Shown here: positions 56,111 to 64,000 of the stretch, piece by piece | Layout: each line of letters opens with the position of its first letter | Position numbering within the stretch: position 1 is the first letter of the stretch | Assembly: GCF_900108475.1 (NCBI RefSeq) | Contig: NZ_FNWO01000015.1 | Location: 1 to 64,000 of the forward strand | Direction of reading: 5' to 3' | Source: Magnetospirillum fulvum | Lineage (GTDB): Bacteria; Pseudomonadota; Alphaproteobacteria; Rhodospirillales; Magnetospirillaceae | Length of the DNA: 64,000 nt | Position numbers and translations under genes: made by a program | The notes under the pieces: generated by a model | What the model saw: only the letters and a program-made list of their open reading frames with translations | Databases searched by the model: none | Told to the model about the DNA's origin: nothing

Positions 56111-57222
56111 CCGGCCTGTCCCTTCTGGATCCTCACACCCTGATCGGAAGCGGCCGCGTCGGTCTGCTGACTGGCTCCGGCACCTATGACGTCGAGCGTT
56201 ATCCGTGGGCCTACGAATTATGGAAACGCCAGCAGCAGACCCACTGGATGGGAGAAGAGGTGCCACTCGGAGGCGACATCAAGGATTGGACGTCGGATCG
56301 GGTTACGGACAGCGAGCGTGCCTTACTGACCCAAATCTTCCGTTTTTTCACCCAGTCGGACGTGGAGGTGGGCGACAATTATCTGAAGCGCTACATCCCG
56401 CTGTTCCAGCCATTGGAAATTCAGATGATGATGGCGGCCTTTTCCAACATGGAGACGGTGCATATCGATGCCTATGCCCTGCTGTTGAAAACCCTTGGCA
56501 TGCCCACGACGGAGTTCGAGGCATTCCGCAACTACCGGGCGATGCAGGCGAAAGCCGACTATATGCACACATTCGGTGTGAACACGGTGGCGGACGTGGC
56601 GCGCACCCTGGCCATGTTCGGTGCCTTCACCGAGGGCATGGCCCTGTTCGCCAGCTTCGCCATGCTGCTGAACTTCCCCCGCCACAACAAGATGAACGGC
56701 ATGGGACAGATCGTCAGTTGGTCGGTACGCGATGAGAGCCTGCACTGCGAGGGGATCATCAGACTGTTCCATGAGTGGAACCGGGAAACGGATGCCGTCA
56801 CCCCCGCAGTACGGGACGATATCATCGACGTCGCCAAGACCATGGTGACACTCGAAGAAAGCTTCATCGACCTTGCCTTCGAACTGGGCCGGGTGGAGGG
56901 GATGACCGCCCCGGACATCAAGGCGTATGTCTCCTACATTGCCGATTGGCGCCTGACCCAACTGCGTCTGCCGCCGGTGTTTGGCTATTTCACGTTGGCC
57001 GATGGAGTTTATCGCCAGATTCGTCCCCACCCCCTCCCCTGGCTGGTAGAGATTCTAAACGGAGTCGAACACGCCAACTTTTTCGAACAAAGAGCAACCG
57101 AATACAGTAAGGTCGCAAGCCGGGGCAATTGGGATGGGGACGATGGCGTTTGGGCCGAATTTGACCGGGAGGAAGCAAAACGCTCACCGGGCATCCTCCA
57201 TCTGCCAAGGAAGTGGGCGTAA
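56101..57222 (+). CDS. nrdB: Class I ribonucleotide reductase, small subunit
   Basis: A 373-residue ferritin-like subunit; ATG 56101 has GGAG 8 nt upstream within the end of nrdA, and an ATG at 56107 overlapping the nrdA stop is the alternative. Metal ligands are seen in FSNMETVHIDAY (Glu, His, with the radical Tyr seven residues after the Glu as in E. coli), GAFTEGMALF and SVRDESLHCEG. It supplies the tyrosyl radical to NrdA. No ATP-cone is fused to it. A strong hairpin follows. Confidence 0.95.
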   Translation: MPMTGLSLLDPHTLIGSGRVGLLTGSGTYDVERYPWAYELWKRQQQTHWMGEEVPLGGDIKDWTSDRVTDSERALLTQIFRFFTQSDVEVGDNYLKRYIPLFQPLEIQMMMAAFSNMETVHIDAYALLLKTLGMPTTEFEAFRNYRAMQAKADYMHTFGVNTVADVARTLAMFGAFTEGMALFASFAMLLNFPRHNKMNGMGQIVSWSVRDESLHCEGIIRLFHEWNRETDAVTPAVRDDIIDVAKTMVTLEESFIDLAFELGRVEGMTAPDIKAYVSYIADWRLTQLRLPPVFGYFTLADGVYRQIRPHPLPWLVEILNGVEHANFFEQRATEYSKVASRGNWDGDDGVWAEFDREEAKRSPGILHLPRKWA

Positions 57223-57244
57223 TACTCTATTTCAACCCGCTGCA

Positions 57245-57271
57245 GGCTGCCCGCTATTATAGCGGGCAGCC
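57245..57271. terminator. Bidirectional terminator between nrdB and acnB
   Basis: A perfect 12-bp stem (GGCTGCCCGCTA / TAGCGGGCAGCC) with a 3-nt loop sits between the convergent nrdB and acnB genes. Confidence 0.75.
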
Positions 57272-57291
57272 AAACCATTACCCCGCTATCA

Positions 57292-59886
57292 TTACAAATT
57301 TGGCTTCGAACAGTGAGCGGCGACGTCGCGGAAGGCCGGGATCTGGTCGAAGTTCATGTAGCGATAGATGTCCGCCGACTTGGCGTTGACCACCGCGACC
57401 TGGGCCATGTACTCGGCGACGGTCGGAATCCGCCCGAGCAGGGCGCAGACGGCGGCCAGTTCCGCCGAGCCGAGATAGACGTTGGTGTCGACGCCCAGCC
57501 GGTTGGGGAAGTTGCGGGTCGAGGTCGACATCGCGGTCGCGCCCTTGCGGATCTGGGCCTGATTGCCCATGCACAAGCTACAGCCGGGCAGCTCCATCCG
57601 GGCTCCGGCCCGGCCCAGGATGCCGTAATAGCCTTCCTCGGTCAGGATTAGGGCGTCCATCTTGGTCGGCGGGGCGATCCACAGCCGGGTCGGCAGATCG
57701 GTCTTGCCTTCCAGCACCCGACCGGCGGCGCGGAAATGGCCGATATTGGTCATGCACGAACCGATGAACACTTCGTCGATCGTGTCGCCAGCGACCTCGG
57801 ACAGCAGCTTGACGTCGTCGGGATCGTTGGGGCAGGCGACAACCGGCTCGGTGATCTCGGCCAGATCGATCTCGATCACCTCGGCGTAATCGGCGTTGGG
57901 ATCGGGGGCCAGCAGCTTGGGATCGGCGATCCATGCTTCCATCGCGCGGATCCGGCGCTCCAGGGCGCGGCGGTCCTCATAGTCCCCGGCGATCATCCAC
58001 TTCATCAAGGTGATGTTCGAGCGCATGTATTCGATGATCGGCGCCGGGCCGAGATGGACGGTGCACCCGGCGGCCGAGCGCTCGGCCGAGGCGTCGGTCA
58101 ACTCGAACGCCTGTTCGATCTTGAGGTCGGGCAGCCCCTCGATTTCGAGGATGCGGCCGGAGAAGACGTTCTTCTTCCCCTTCTTCTCGACGGTCAGCAG
58201 ACCCTTGCGAATCGCGTACAGCGGGATCGCGTTGACCAGATCGCGCAGCGTCACGCCGGGCTGCAAGGTGCCCTTGAAGCGCACCAGCACGCTTTCCGGC
58301 ATGTCGAGCGGCATCACGCCCGTAGCGGCGGCAAAGGCGACCAGACCGGAACCGGCCGGGAAGGACAGACCAATGGGGAAGCGGGTGTGCGAATCGCCGC
58401 CGGTGCCCACCGTGTCGGGCAGCAGCAGGCGGTTGAGCCAGGAATGGATCACCCCGTCGCCGGGACGAAGCGACAGACCGCCCCGGGTCGAGATGAAGCC
58501 GGGCAGCTCGTGATGGGTCTTGACGTCGACCGGCTTGGGATAGGCGGCGGTGTGGCAGAACGACTGCATCACCAGATCGGCCGAGAAGCCGAGGCAGGCA
58601 AGGTCCTTCAACTCGTCGCGGGTCATCGGCCCGGTGGTGTCCTGCGACCCCACCGTGGTCATGCGCGGCTCGCAATAGGTGCCGGGGCGCATGCCGGTGC
58701 CCTCGGGCAGGCCGCAGGCGCGGCCGACGATCTTCTGCGCCAGGGAATAGCCCTTGCCGTTATCCTTGGGCACGGCGGGCAGGCGGAACAGGGTGCTGGC
58801 GGGCAGGCCCAGCGCCTCGCGCGCCTTGGTGGTGAGGCCGCGACCGATGATCAGCGGAATGCGGCCGCCGGCGCGGACCTCGTCGAAGATCACCTCGGAC
58901 TTGACCTTGAACTCGGCGACGACCACGCCGTTCTTCAGCGCCTTGCCCTCATAGGGGCGCAGCTCGATCACGTCGCCCATCTCGAACGCCGAGACGTCGA
59001 GTTCAATCGGCAGGGCGCCGGCATCTTCCATGGTGTTGTAGAAGATCGGGGCGATCTTGGTGCCGAGACAGACGCCGCCGAACCGTTTGTTGGGGACACA
59101 GGGAATGTCGGTGCCGGTGTACCACAGCACCGAATTGGTCGCCGATTTGCGCGACGAGCCGGTGCCGACGACGTCGCCGACATAGGCGACCAGATGGCCC
59201 TTGTCCTTCAGCGCCGCGAGCTGGCGCAGCGGCCCGCGCTGGCCGGGCTCGTCCGGTTCGATCCCGGAACGGGCATTCTTCAGCATCGCCAAAGCGTGCA
59301 GCGGGATATCGGGGCGGCTCCAGGCGTCGGGCGCGGGCGACAGATCGTCGGTGTTGGTCTCGCCCGACACCTTGAACACGGTGACGGTCAGGCTGTGCGG
59401 CACTTCGGGGCGCGCGGTGAACCATTCCGCCGCCGCCCACGAGTCCAGCACGGATTTGGCGTTGGCATTGCCGGCACGGGCGGCGTCGCGGACATCGTTG
59501 AAGAAATCGAATACCAGCAGGGTCTTCTTCAGCCCTTCGGCCGCCAGCGTGCCGACCTCGGCATCGCCCAGCAGATCGATCAGCGGCTTGACGTTGAACC
59601 CGCCCAACATGGTGCCGAGCAGTTCGGTGGCCCGGGCGCGGCTGATCACCTTATTGGCTTCGAGCCCCTTGGCGACGGCTTCCAGAAACGCGGCCTTGAT
59701 CCGGGCGGCGTCATCGACCCCGGCGGGAACCCGCTCGGCGATCAGGTCGGCCAGAACCGCGTCCTCGCCGACCGGCGGATCGCGCAGCAGGGCGACCAAT
59801 TGCTCGGTCTGGGCCGCCGACAGCGGCAGGGGGGGAATCCCGAGCGCGGCGCGCTCGGCGACATGCTGGCGATAGGCTTCAAGCAC
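57292..59886 (-). CDS. acnB: Bifunctional aconitate hydratase B
   Basis: An 864-residue AcnB: HEAT-like N-terminal domain, swivelling domain ([23 protein letters not shown] split at its start, [17 protein letters not shown]) and the cluster domains with [14 protein letters not shown] and [12 protein letters not shown] supplying the 4Fe-4S cysteines. GTG 59886, with AGAGG 8 nt upstream, gives the usual LEAYRxHVAERAA start; a TTG at 59892 is too close to the ribosome site. It isomerises citrate and isocitrate and may act on 2-methylcitrate intermediates. Confidence 0.95.
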   Translation of the reverse strand: MLEAYRQHVAERAALGIPPLPLSAAQTEQLVALLRDPPVGEDAVLADLIAERVPAGVDDAARIKAAFLEAVAKGLEANKVISRARATELLGTMLGGFNVKPLIDLLGDAEVGTLAAEGLKKTLLVFDFFNDVRDAARAGNANAKSVLDSWAAAEWFTARPEVPHSLTVTVFKVSGETNTDDLSPAPDAWSRPDIPLHALAMLKNARSGIEPDEPGQRGPLRQLAALKDKGHLVAYVGDVVGTGSSRKSATNSVLWYTGTDIPCVPNKRFGGVCLGTKIAPIFYNTMEDAGALPIELDVSAFEMGDVIELRPYEGKALKNGVVVAEFKVKSEVIFDEVRAGGRIPLIIGRGLTTKAREALGLPASTLFRLPAVPKDNGKGYSLAQKIVGRACGLPEGTGMRPGTYCEPRMTTVGSQDTTGPMTRDELKDLACLGFSADLVMQSFCHTAAYPKPVDVKTHHELPGFISTRGGLSLRPGDGVIHSWLNRLLLPDTVGTGGDSHTRFPIGLSFPAGSGLVAFAAATGVMPLDMPESVLVRFKGTLQPGVTLRDLVNAIPLYAIRKGLLTVEKKGKKNVFSGRILEIEGLPDLKIEQAFELTDASAERSAAGCTVHLGPAPIIEYMRSNITLMKWMIAGDYEDRRALERRIRAMEAWIADPKLLAPDPNADYAEVIEIDLAEITEPVVACPNDPDDVKLLSEVAGDTIDEVFIGSCMTNIGHFRAAGRVLEGKTDLPTRLWIAPPTKMDALILTEEGYYGILGRAGARMELPGCSLCMGNQAQIRKGATAMSTSTRNFPNRLGVDTNVYLGSAELAAVCALLGRIPTVAEYMAQVAVVNAKSADIYRYMNFDQIPAFRDVAAHCSKPNL

Positions 59887-59951
59887 GACCAAATCCTCTC
59901 ACTCTTTCCATGCCGTCCTGGGGGACGGCGGCAACCAACGTCATTGGCCCC

Positions 59952-62900
59952 TCAGGCGAACTCGATCAGCAGATCCTTGGCCTTGAGGACGTCTCCCGGC
60001 GCGACATGAACACGCAAGACGGTGGAGTCACGCTCGGCAACAATCGCCATTTCCATTTTCATCGCCTCGATCGACAACAGCGGGCTGCCCTTCTTCACCC
60101 TCTGTCCCGGCTTCACCGCGACGACGGCGACCATCCCGGGCATCGGCGCGGCAACATGGGCCGGGTTACCTTCTTCTGCCTTCGGACGAGCCCGTCCAGG
60201 CGTCTGCAAGCCAGCACGGGCAATACGCATCGGTCGTGGCTGGCCATTCAGTTCAAGGAAAAGCTTGACCTCACCTTCTTCTGAAAAATCACTTTTACCA
60301 AGCAACCGAACAATGAGTGTTTTTCCAGGCTCTATTTCGACTGTGATCTCGTCCTTATCGCCTAATCCGTAGAAGAAAACGGGCGTCGGCAGATCGGAGA
60401 CGTTGCCGTATTTGCGGTGATGGTCCGCATAATCGGCGAACACCTTGGGATACATCAACCAGCTGGCCAGTTCGGCGTCGCTGATGTGGTGGCCGACGGC
60501 TTTTTGGGCATCTTCACGCGCCCGATCGAGATCGACCGGAGGAATGTGCGCCCCGGCACGGCCATCGACCGGCACCTGCCCCTTCAGGATGCGCGCCTGC
60601 AAGTCCTTGGGAAACCCATCGGCGGGATAGCCCAGCTCGCCGCGCATCATCGCGACCACCGAATCCGGGAAGGAGATGTCCCTGTCCGAATCGGCGACAT
60701 CTTCCGCCGTCAGTTCATTGGCGACCATGAACAGCGCCAAGTCACCGACGACTTTGGACGACGGCGTCACCTTGACGATATCGCCGAACAGCTTGTTGAC
60801 GTCGGCGTAAGCCTGGGCGACCTCGTTCCAGCGGTGATCAAGTCCCATCGCGCGGGCCTGTTCGCGCAGGTTGGTGTACTGCCCTCCCGGCATTTCATGC
60901 CGGTAAACGTCGGAGGTGCCCGCACGGATATCCGCCTCAAACGGAGCATAAGAGCGGCGCACATTTTCCCAATAGCGCGAGAAGGGGGCGATGCGGCCGG
61001 CGGTCAGGCCCGTGTCGCGCTCGGTAAACTCCACCGCCGCAATGATAGCGCCAAGACTGGGCTGCGATGTCAGGCCGCTCATCGCGTCCATCGCGCCATC
61101 GACAGCGTCAACCCCGGCTTCGATCGCGGCAAGAATGCTGGCCACCGAACCACCGCTGGTGTCGTGCGTGTGAAAATGGATGGGGAGGCCAATCTCCGCC
61201 TTCAAAGCCTTGACCAGAGCGTGTGCCGCAGCAGGCCGACAGACCCCGGCCATGTCCTTGATCCCCAGGATGTGGGCGCCCGCCTTTTCAAGCTGCTTGG
61301 CCATCTCGACGTAATAGCGCAGATGGTATTTGGCGCGATCCGGGTCGTGCAGATCGCCGGTATAACAGATCGTGCCTTCGCACAGGGCGCCCGCCTCGAT
61401 CACCGCATCCATCGATACCCGCATGTTCTCGACCCAGTTCAGCGAATCGAACACGCGGAACAGGTCCATGCCATGCGCGGCGGCCTGCTGGACGAAATAG
61501 CGCACCACGTTGTCGGCGTAATTGGTGTAACCGACCGCGTTGGAGCCTCGCAGCAGCATCTGAAACAGCGTGTTGGGAATCGCCGCGCGCAAACGGTCGA
61601 GACGTTCCCACGGATCTTCCTTGAGGAACCGCATCGCCACGTCGAAGGTCGCCCCGCCCCAGCATTCGAGCGAGAACAGCTCGGGCAGCAGCCGGGCGTA
61701 ATGGGGTGCCACCGCGATCATGTCCGCAGTCCTCATGCGTGTCGCAAACAGGGACTGATGGGCATCGCGCATCGTGGTATCGGTCAAAAGCACGCGCTTC
61801 TGATCCCGCATCCAGCGGGAAAATCCCTGCGGCCCCAACTCGCGCAACAGATCCCGACTGCCAGGCGTCGGTGGAACGCCGAGGTCGGCCTTGGGAAGGC
61901 ACGGCTTCGGCAGGGGCAAGGCCGGTTTCGCGCGGCCTTTCATCTCTGGATTGCCGTTGACAGTCACTTCGCCGATAAATCGAAGCAGTCGGGTTGCCCG
62001 GTCGCGGCGAGGCTTGAAATTGAAAAGCTCCGGGGTGGTGTCGATGAAGCGCGTCGTGCAGGTGCCGGTTCTGAAGGCCGGATGACGGATGAGATTTTCG
62101 AGGAAGGCCAGATTGGTCGTCACGCCGCGAACGCGGAATTCGCGCAATGCCCGGTCCATGCGGCGGATCGCCTCGTCAATGTCGTGGCCGCGCGCGGTCA
62201 CCTTGACCAGCAGGGAATCGTAATAGGGGGTGATGATCGCCCCGGTATAAGCGGTCCCGGCATCAAGCCGGATCCCCGCACCGGCGGCGCTGCGATAGGC
62301 CGACAATTTGCCGTAATCCGGGGTAAACCCGTTTTCCGGGTCTTCGGTAGTCACCCGGCATTGCAAAGCGTGACCGGAAAGACGGATATCGGCCTGGGCC
62401 GGCAGAAAATCACTGGCGCCGATCCGGCCACCCTCGCTGATGACGATCTGCGCCTTGACCAGATCGAGGCCGGTGACTTCCTCGGTCACCGTATGCTCGA
62501 CCTGGATGCGGGGATTGACCTCAATGAAATAGAAGGCACCGGTATCGGCATCCATCAGAAACTCGACGGTGCCCGCATGGGTATACTCGACCCCAGCCGC
62601 CAGCTTCAGCGCGGCAGCGCACAGGGCTTCGCGCTGGTCGGCGCTGAGATAGGGCGCCGGAGCGCGTTCGACCACTTTCTGGTTTCGCCGCTGCACCGAG
62701 CAATCACGTTCGAACAGGTGAACGCGGTTCCCGTGCAGGTCGCCCAGCACCTGGACTTCGACATGGCGGGCCCGTTCCACCATTTTTTCCAGATAGACCT
62801 CGTCGTTGCCAAAGGCGACGGCGGCTTCGCGCCGGGCGCTGGCCATCGCCGCCGGCAATTCGCTTTCGCCGTTGATCGCCCGCATGCCGCGTCCGCCGCC

Positions 62901-63401
62901 GCCCCAGCTTGCCTTCAGCATCAGCGGGTAGCCAATCTCCGCCGCCAACCGCTGGCAGGTGGCGGCATCTTCCGGCAAGGCCCCGGTCGCGGGCACCACC
63001 GGCACGCCGACCCGTTCGGCCAGCGCGCGTGCCGCGACCTTGTTGCCCAGTTCGCGCATCACCGAGGGATTTGGACCGATGAAGACGATGCCCGCCTTGG
63101 CACAGGCTTCGGCGAAATCGGGATTTTCCGACAAAAAACCATAGCCGGGATGGATCGCATCGACCTTGGCTTGCCGGGCGACACGGATGATGTCGTCAAT
63201 GTCGAGATAGGCGGCAACGGGCTTTCTGCCCTCGCCGACCAGATAGCTTTCGTCCGCCTTGAACCGGTGCAGCGCGAAGCGGTCCTCGTTGGCATAGATC
63301 GCGACCGTGCGAAGCCCCAGTTCCGAAGCGGCTCGCATGATGCGGATGGCGATTTCGCTGCGGTTGGCGACCAGAACGCTTTTGATTTTCCTCATCGTCA
63401 T
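59952..63401 (-). CDS. pyc: Pyruvate carboxylase
   Basis: A 1149-residue single-chain enzyme, normal for the family. Biotin carboxylase domain: KSVLVANRSEIAIRIMRAA, KASWGGGGRGMRAI and EVNPRIQVEHTVTEEVTGLDLV across the ATP-grasp. Carboxyltransferase domain: LTDTTMRDAHQSLFATRMRT, ECWGGATFDVAMRFL and the metal-binding HFHTHDTSGG. C-terminal biotinyl domain with IEAMKMEM. It converts pyruvate to oxaloacetate to refill the citric acid cycle; acnB lies next to it, 65 bp downstream, on the same strand. The ribosome site is weak. Confidence 0.97.
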   Translation of the reverse strand: MTMRKIKSVLVANRSEIAIRIMRAASELGLRTVAIYANEDRFALHRFKADESYLVGEGRKPVAAYLDIDDIIRVARQAKVDAIHPGYGFLSENPDFAEACAKAGIVFIGPNPSVMRELGNKVAARALAERVGVPVVPATGALPEDAATCQRLAAEIGYPLMLKASWGGGGRGMRAINGESELPAAMASARREAAVAFGNDEVYLEKMVERARHVEVQVLGDLHGNRVHLFERDCSVQRRNQKVVERAPAPYLSADQREALCAAALKLAAGVEYTHAGTVEFLMDADTGAFYFIEVNPRIQVEHTVTEEVTGLDLVKAQIVISEGGRIGASDFLPAQADIRLSGHALQCRVTTEDPENGFTPDYGKLSAYRSAAGAGIRLDAGTAYTGAIITPYYDSLLVKVTARGHDIDEAIRRMDRALREFRVRGVTTNLAFLENLIRHPAFRTGTCTTRFIDTTPELFNFKPRRDRATRLLRFIGEVTVNGNPEMKGRAKPALPLPKPCLPKADLGVPPTPGSRDLLRELGPQGFSRWMRDQKRVLLTDTTMRDAHQSLFATRMRTADMIAVAPHYARLLPELFSLECWGGATFDVAMRFLKEDPWERLDRLRAAIPNTLFQMLLRGSNAVGYTNYADNVVRYFVQQAAAHGMDLFRVFDSLNWVENMRVSMDAVIEAGALCEGTICYTGDLHDPDRAKYHLRYYVEMAKQLEKAGAHILGIKDMAGVCRPAAAHALVKALKAEIGLPIHFHTHDTSGGSVASILAAIEAGVDAVDGAMDAMSGLTSQPSLGAIIAAVEFTERDTGLTAGRIAPFSRYWENVRRSYAPFEADIRAGTSDVYRHEMPGGQYTNLREQARAMGLDHRWNEVAQAYADVNKLFGDIVKVTPSSKVVGDLALFMVANELTAEDVADSDRDISFPDSVVAMMRGELGYPADGFPKDLQARILKGQVPVDGRAGAHIPPVDLDRAREDAQKAVGHHISDAELASWLMYPKVFADYADHHRKYGNVSDLPTPVFFYGLGDKDEITVEIEPGKTLIVRLLGKSDFSEEGEVKLFLELNGQPRPMRIARAGLQTPGRARPKAEEGNPAHVAAPMPGMVAVVAVKPGQRVKKGSPLLSIEAMKMEMAIVAERDSTVLRVHVAPGDVLKAKDLLIEFA

Positions 63402-63514
63402 ATCCCGGAATCAGGGCGAGAGTCCTCGATCCGGGACAGCGGCGCCATCCCGGTTCCGTCAGGGGGGCGGTCATCACCCGTCCCGCCCCCCCTGGAGCCT
63501 TTTCGTTACGACTT

Positions 63515-63782
63515 AGGGCGTGTGGACATTCAGCACATAATCGCGACGCGAGACAATTTGGTGTCTGGGCAGACGAGAGAAACGATGTGGACTGGCGGTC
63601 CACGAGTGACGATCGGCGAACCCAGCCGCCAAATTGCCCGCGTCCCTTCGGGCTGCGGAGAAAATCGTGGTCTGGTTCGTCGAAAACCTCGACCGTAGCG
63701 CCGCTACGCTCATCGCTTTTCTCCTGCCATCCCGCGATTTTCTCCTGCAGCGCGTTTCATGCGGTGAATGTCCACATGCCCT
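63515..63782. mobile_element. MITE-like element (268 bp)
   Basis: The ends are 18-bp terminal inverted repeats, AGGGCGTGTGGACATTCA and the complement of TGAATGTCCACATGCCCT, matching at 17 of 18 positions; each is bounded outside by TA. There is no plausible transposase inside. A second, internal inverted repeat (11 bp, GGAGAAAATCG at 63657-63667 with its complement at 63735-63745) can form a stem. Size, ends and lack of coding capacity fit a miniature inverted-repeat element mobilised in trans by an IS630/IS5-like transposase. The 113 bp between it and pyc hold nothing recognisable. Confidence 0.75.
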
Positions 63783-64000
63783 AGCTGTAGAGCGTCTCGA
63801 GCGCATCCCACGCAGGCTTGCCGACCAGACGCTGGCGTTCGGCAAAGGGAGCGACCAGACCGCTCGATTCCTTGACCTCTTTTTCATCGCGCAGAACGGT
63901 CAGGGCCTTCTGCATCCCCATCACCGCCCCCTGCAGAGCGGCGTTGGCGTAAAGAACGATGCCGTAGCCAAGCTCCGCCAGTTCATCGGCGTTGAAGATC
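63781..64000 (-). CDS. Isocitrate lyase/PEP mutase family protein, C-terminal part
   Basis: The last 72 codons of a leftward gene whose start is beyond the window. The visible part reads DELAELGYGIVLYANAALQG, AVMGMQKALTVLRD and ERQRLVGKPAWDALE, the C-terminal helical swap region of oxaloacetate decarboxylase/carboxyphosphonoenolpyruvate mutase-like members of the family. The stop TAG at 63781-63783 lies in the outer bases of the MITE, so the element may have supplied or shifted the stop. It is distinct from the PrpB-like protein at 50425. Confidence 0.75.
   Translation of the reverse strand, partial: IFNADELAELGYGIVLYANAALQGAVMGMQKALTVLRDEKEVKESSGLVAPFAERQRLVGKPAWDALETLYS

Noticed and set aside
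57736-60009. A 757-codon frame opposite acnB
   Set aside because: Same antisense artefact; acnB on the lower strand has all cluster ligands and normal length.
60417-63698. A 1093-codon open frame on the upper strand opposite pyc
   Set aside because: GC-rich DNA gives long antisense frames; its translation is His/Gln/Arg-rich with no recognisable domain, while the lower strand is a complete pyruvate carboxylase.

Overview
The window is GC-rich, densely coding bacterial DNA. Gene content (two biotin carboxylases, a leucine/isovalerate operon, AcnB, a cobalamin riboswitch on a class I ribonucleotide reductase, a DUF2083 short-chain fatty acid regulator) and codon use suggest an alphaproteobacterium of the Rhodospirillales, in the Magnetospirillum/Phaeospirillum/Rhodospirillum range. 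That placement is an inference from gene content; there is no rRNA in the window.

1-17 kb is a compact metal-handling island. It holds two tandem DUF364 proteins (one fused to a DUF2478 domain), a NifX/NafY-like cofactor protein, a phosphonate-type ABC ATPase and binding protein without a visible permease, and a leftward operon (cytosolic binding-protein-like protein, HypB/UreG-like GTPase, soluble ABC ATPase, nitroreductase, small unknown protein). Diverging from that operon are an ATP-grasp ligase, TonB, ExbB, two ExbD proteins, a TonB-dependent receptor and a complete FecBCD-type ABC importer. The two main control regions carry dyads resembling GTAC-N6-GTAC, the site recalled for AnfA/VnfA, the activators of alternative nitrogenases. 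With the NifX-like gene this suggests an uptake and processing system for a metal or metallophore serving a nitrogenase or nitrogenase-like enzyme. This is the best candidate for an undescribed system.

17-36.8 kb is a leftward catabolic block: ivd-mccB-ech-mccA-hmgL-acetoacetyl-CoA synthetase (the leucine/isovalerate pathway), then a branched-chain-type ABC transporter interleaved with acyl-CoA and phenylacetate-CoA ligases, a Usp protein and an alpha-methylacyl-CoA racemase. A divergent TetR regulator sits at its head. A 22-bp sequence matching at 19 positions occurs upstream of both the ivd operon and livG, so both are probably under the same regulator.

36.8-41 kb is accessory: a candidate small RNA, a YjhX-family protein, a GNAT protein, a 3' fragment of tRNA-fMet acting as an attachment-site scar, a tyrosine integrase, a TacA/TacT-like toxin-antitoxin pair and an AT-rich orphan.

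41-64 kb is mostly core metabolism: glyA, metE/metR, queH, thioesterases, dctA, folB, nrdA-nrdB behind a cobalamin riboswitch, acnB and pyc. It also contains an unusual thioesterase/PrpB-like/PrpC-like operon next to a DUF2083 regulator, in which both enzyme homologues have lost their canonical catalytic residues. A 268-bp MITE-like element lies between pyc and a PEP-mutase/isocitrate-lyase family gene that runs off the end of the window.
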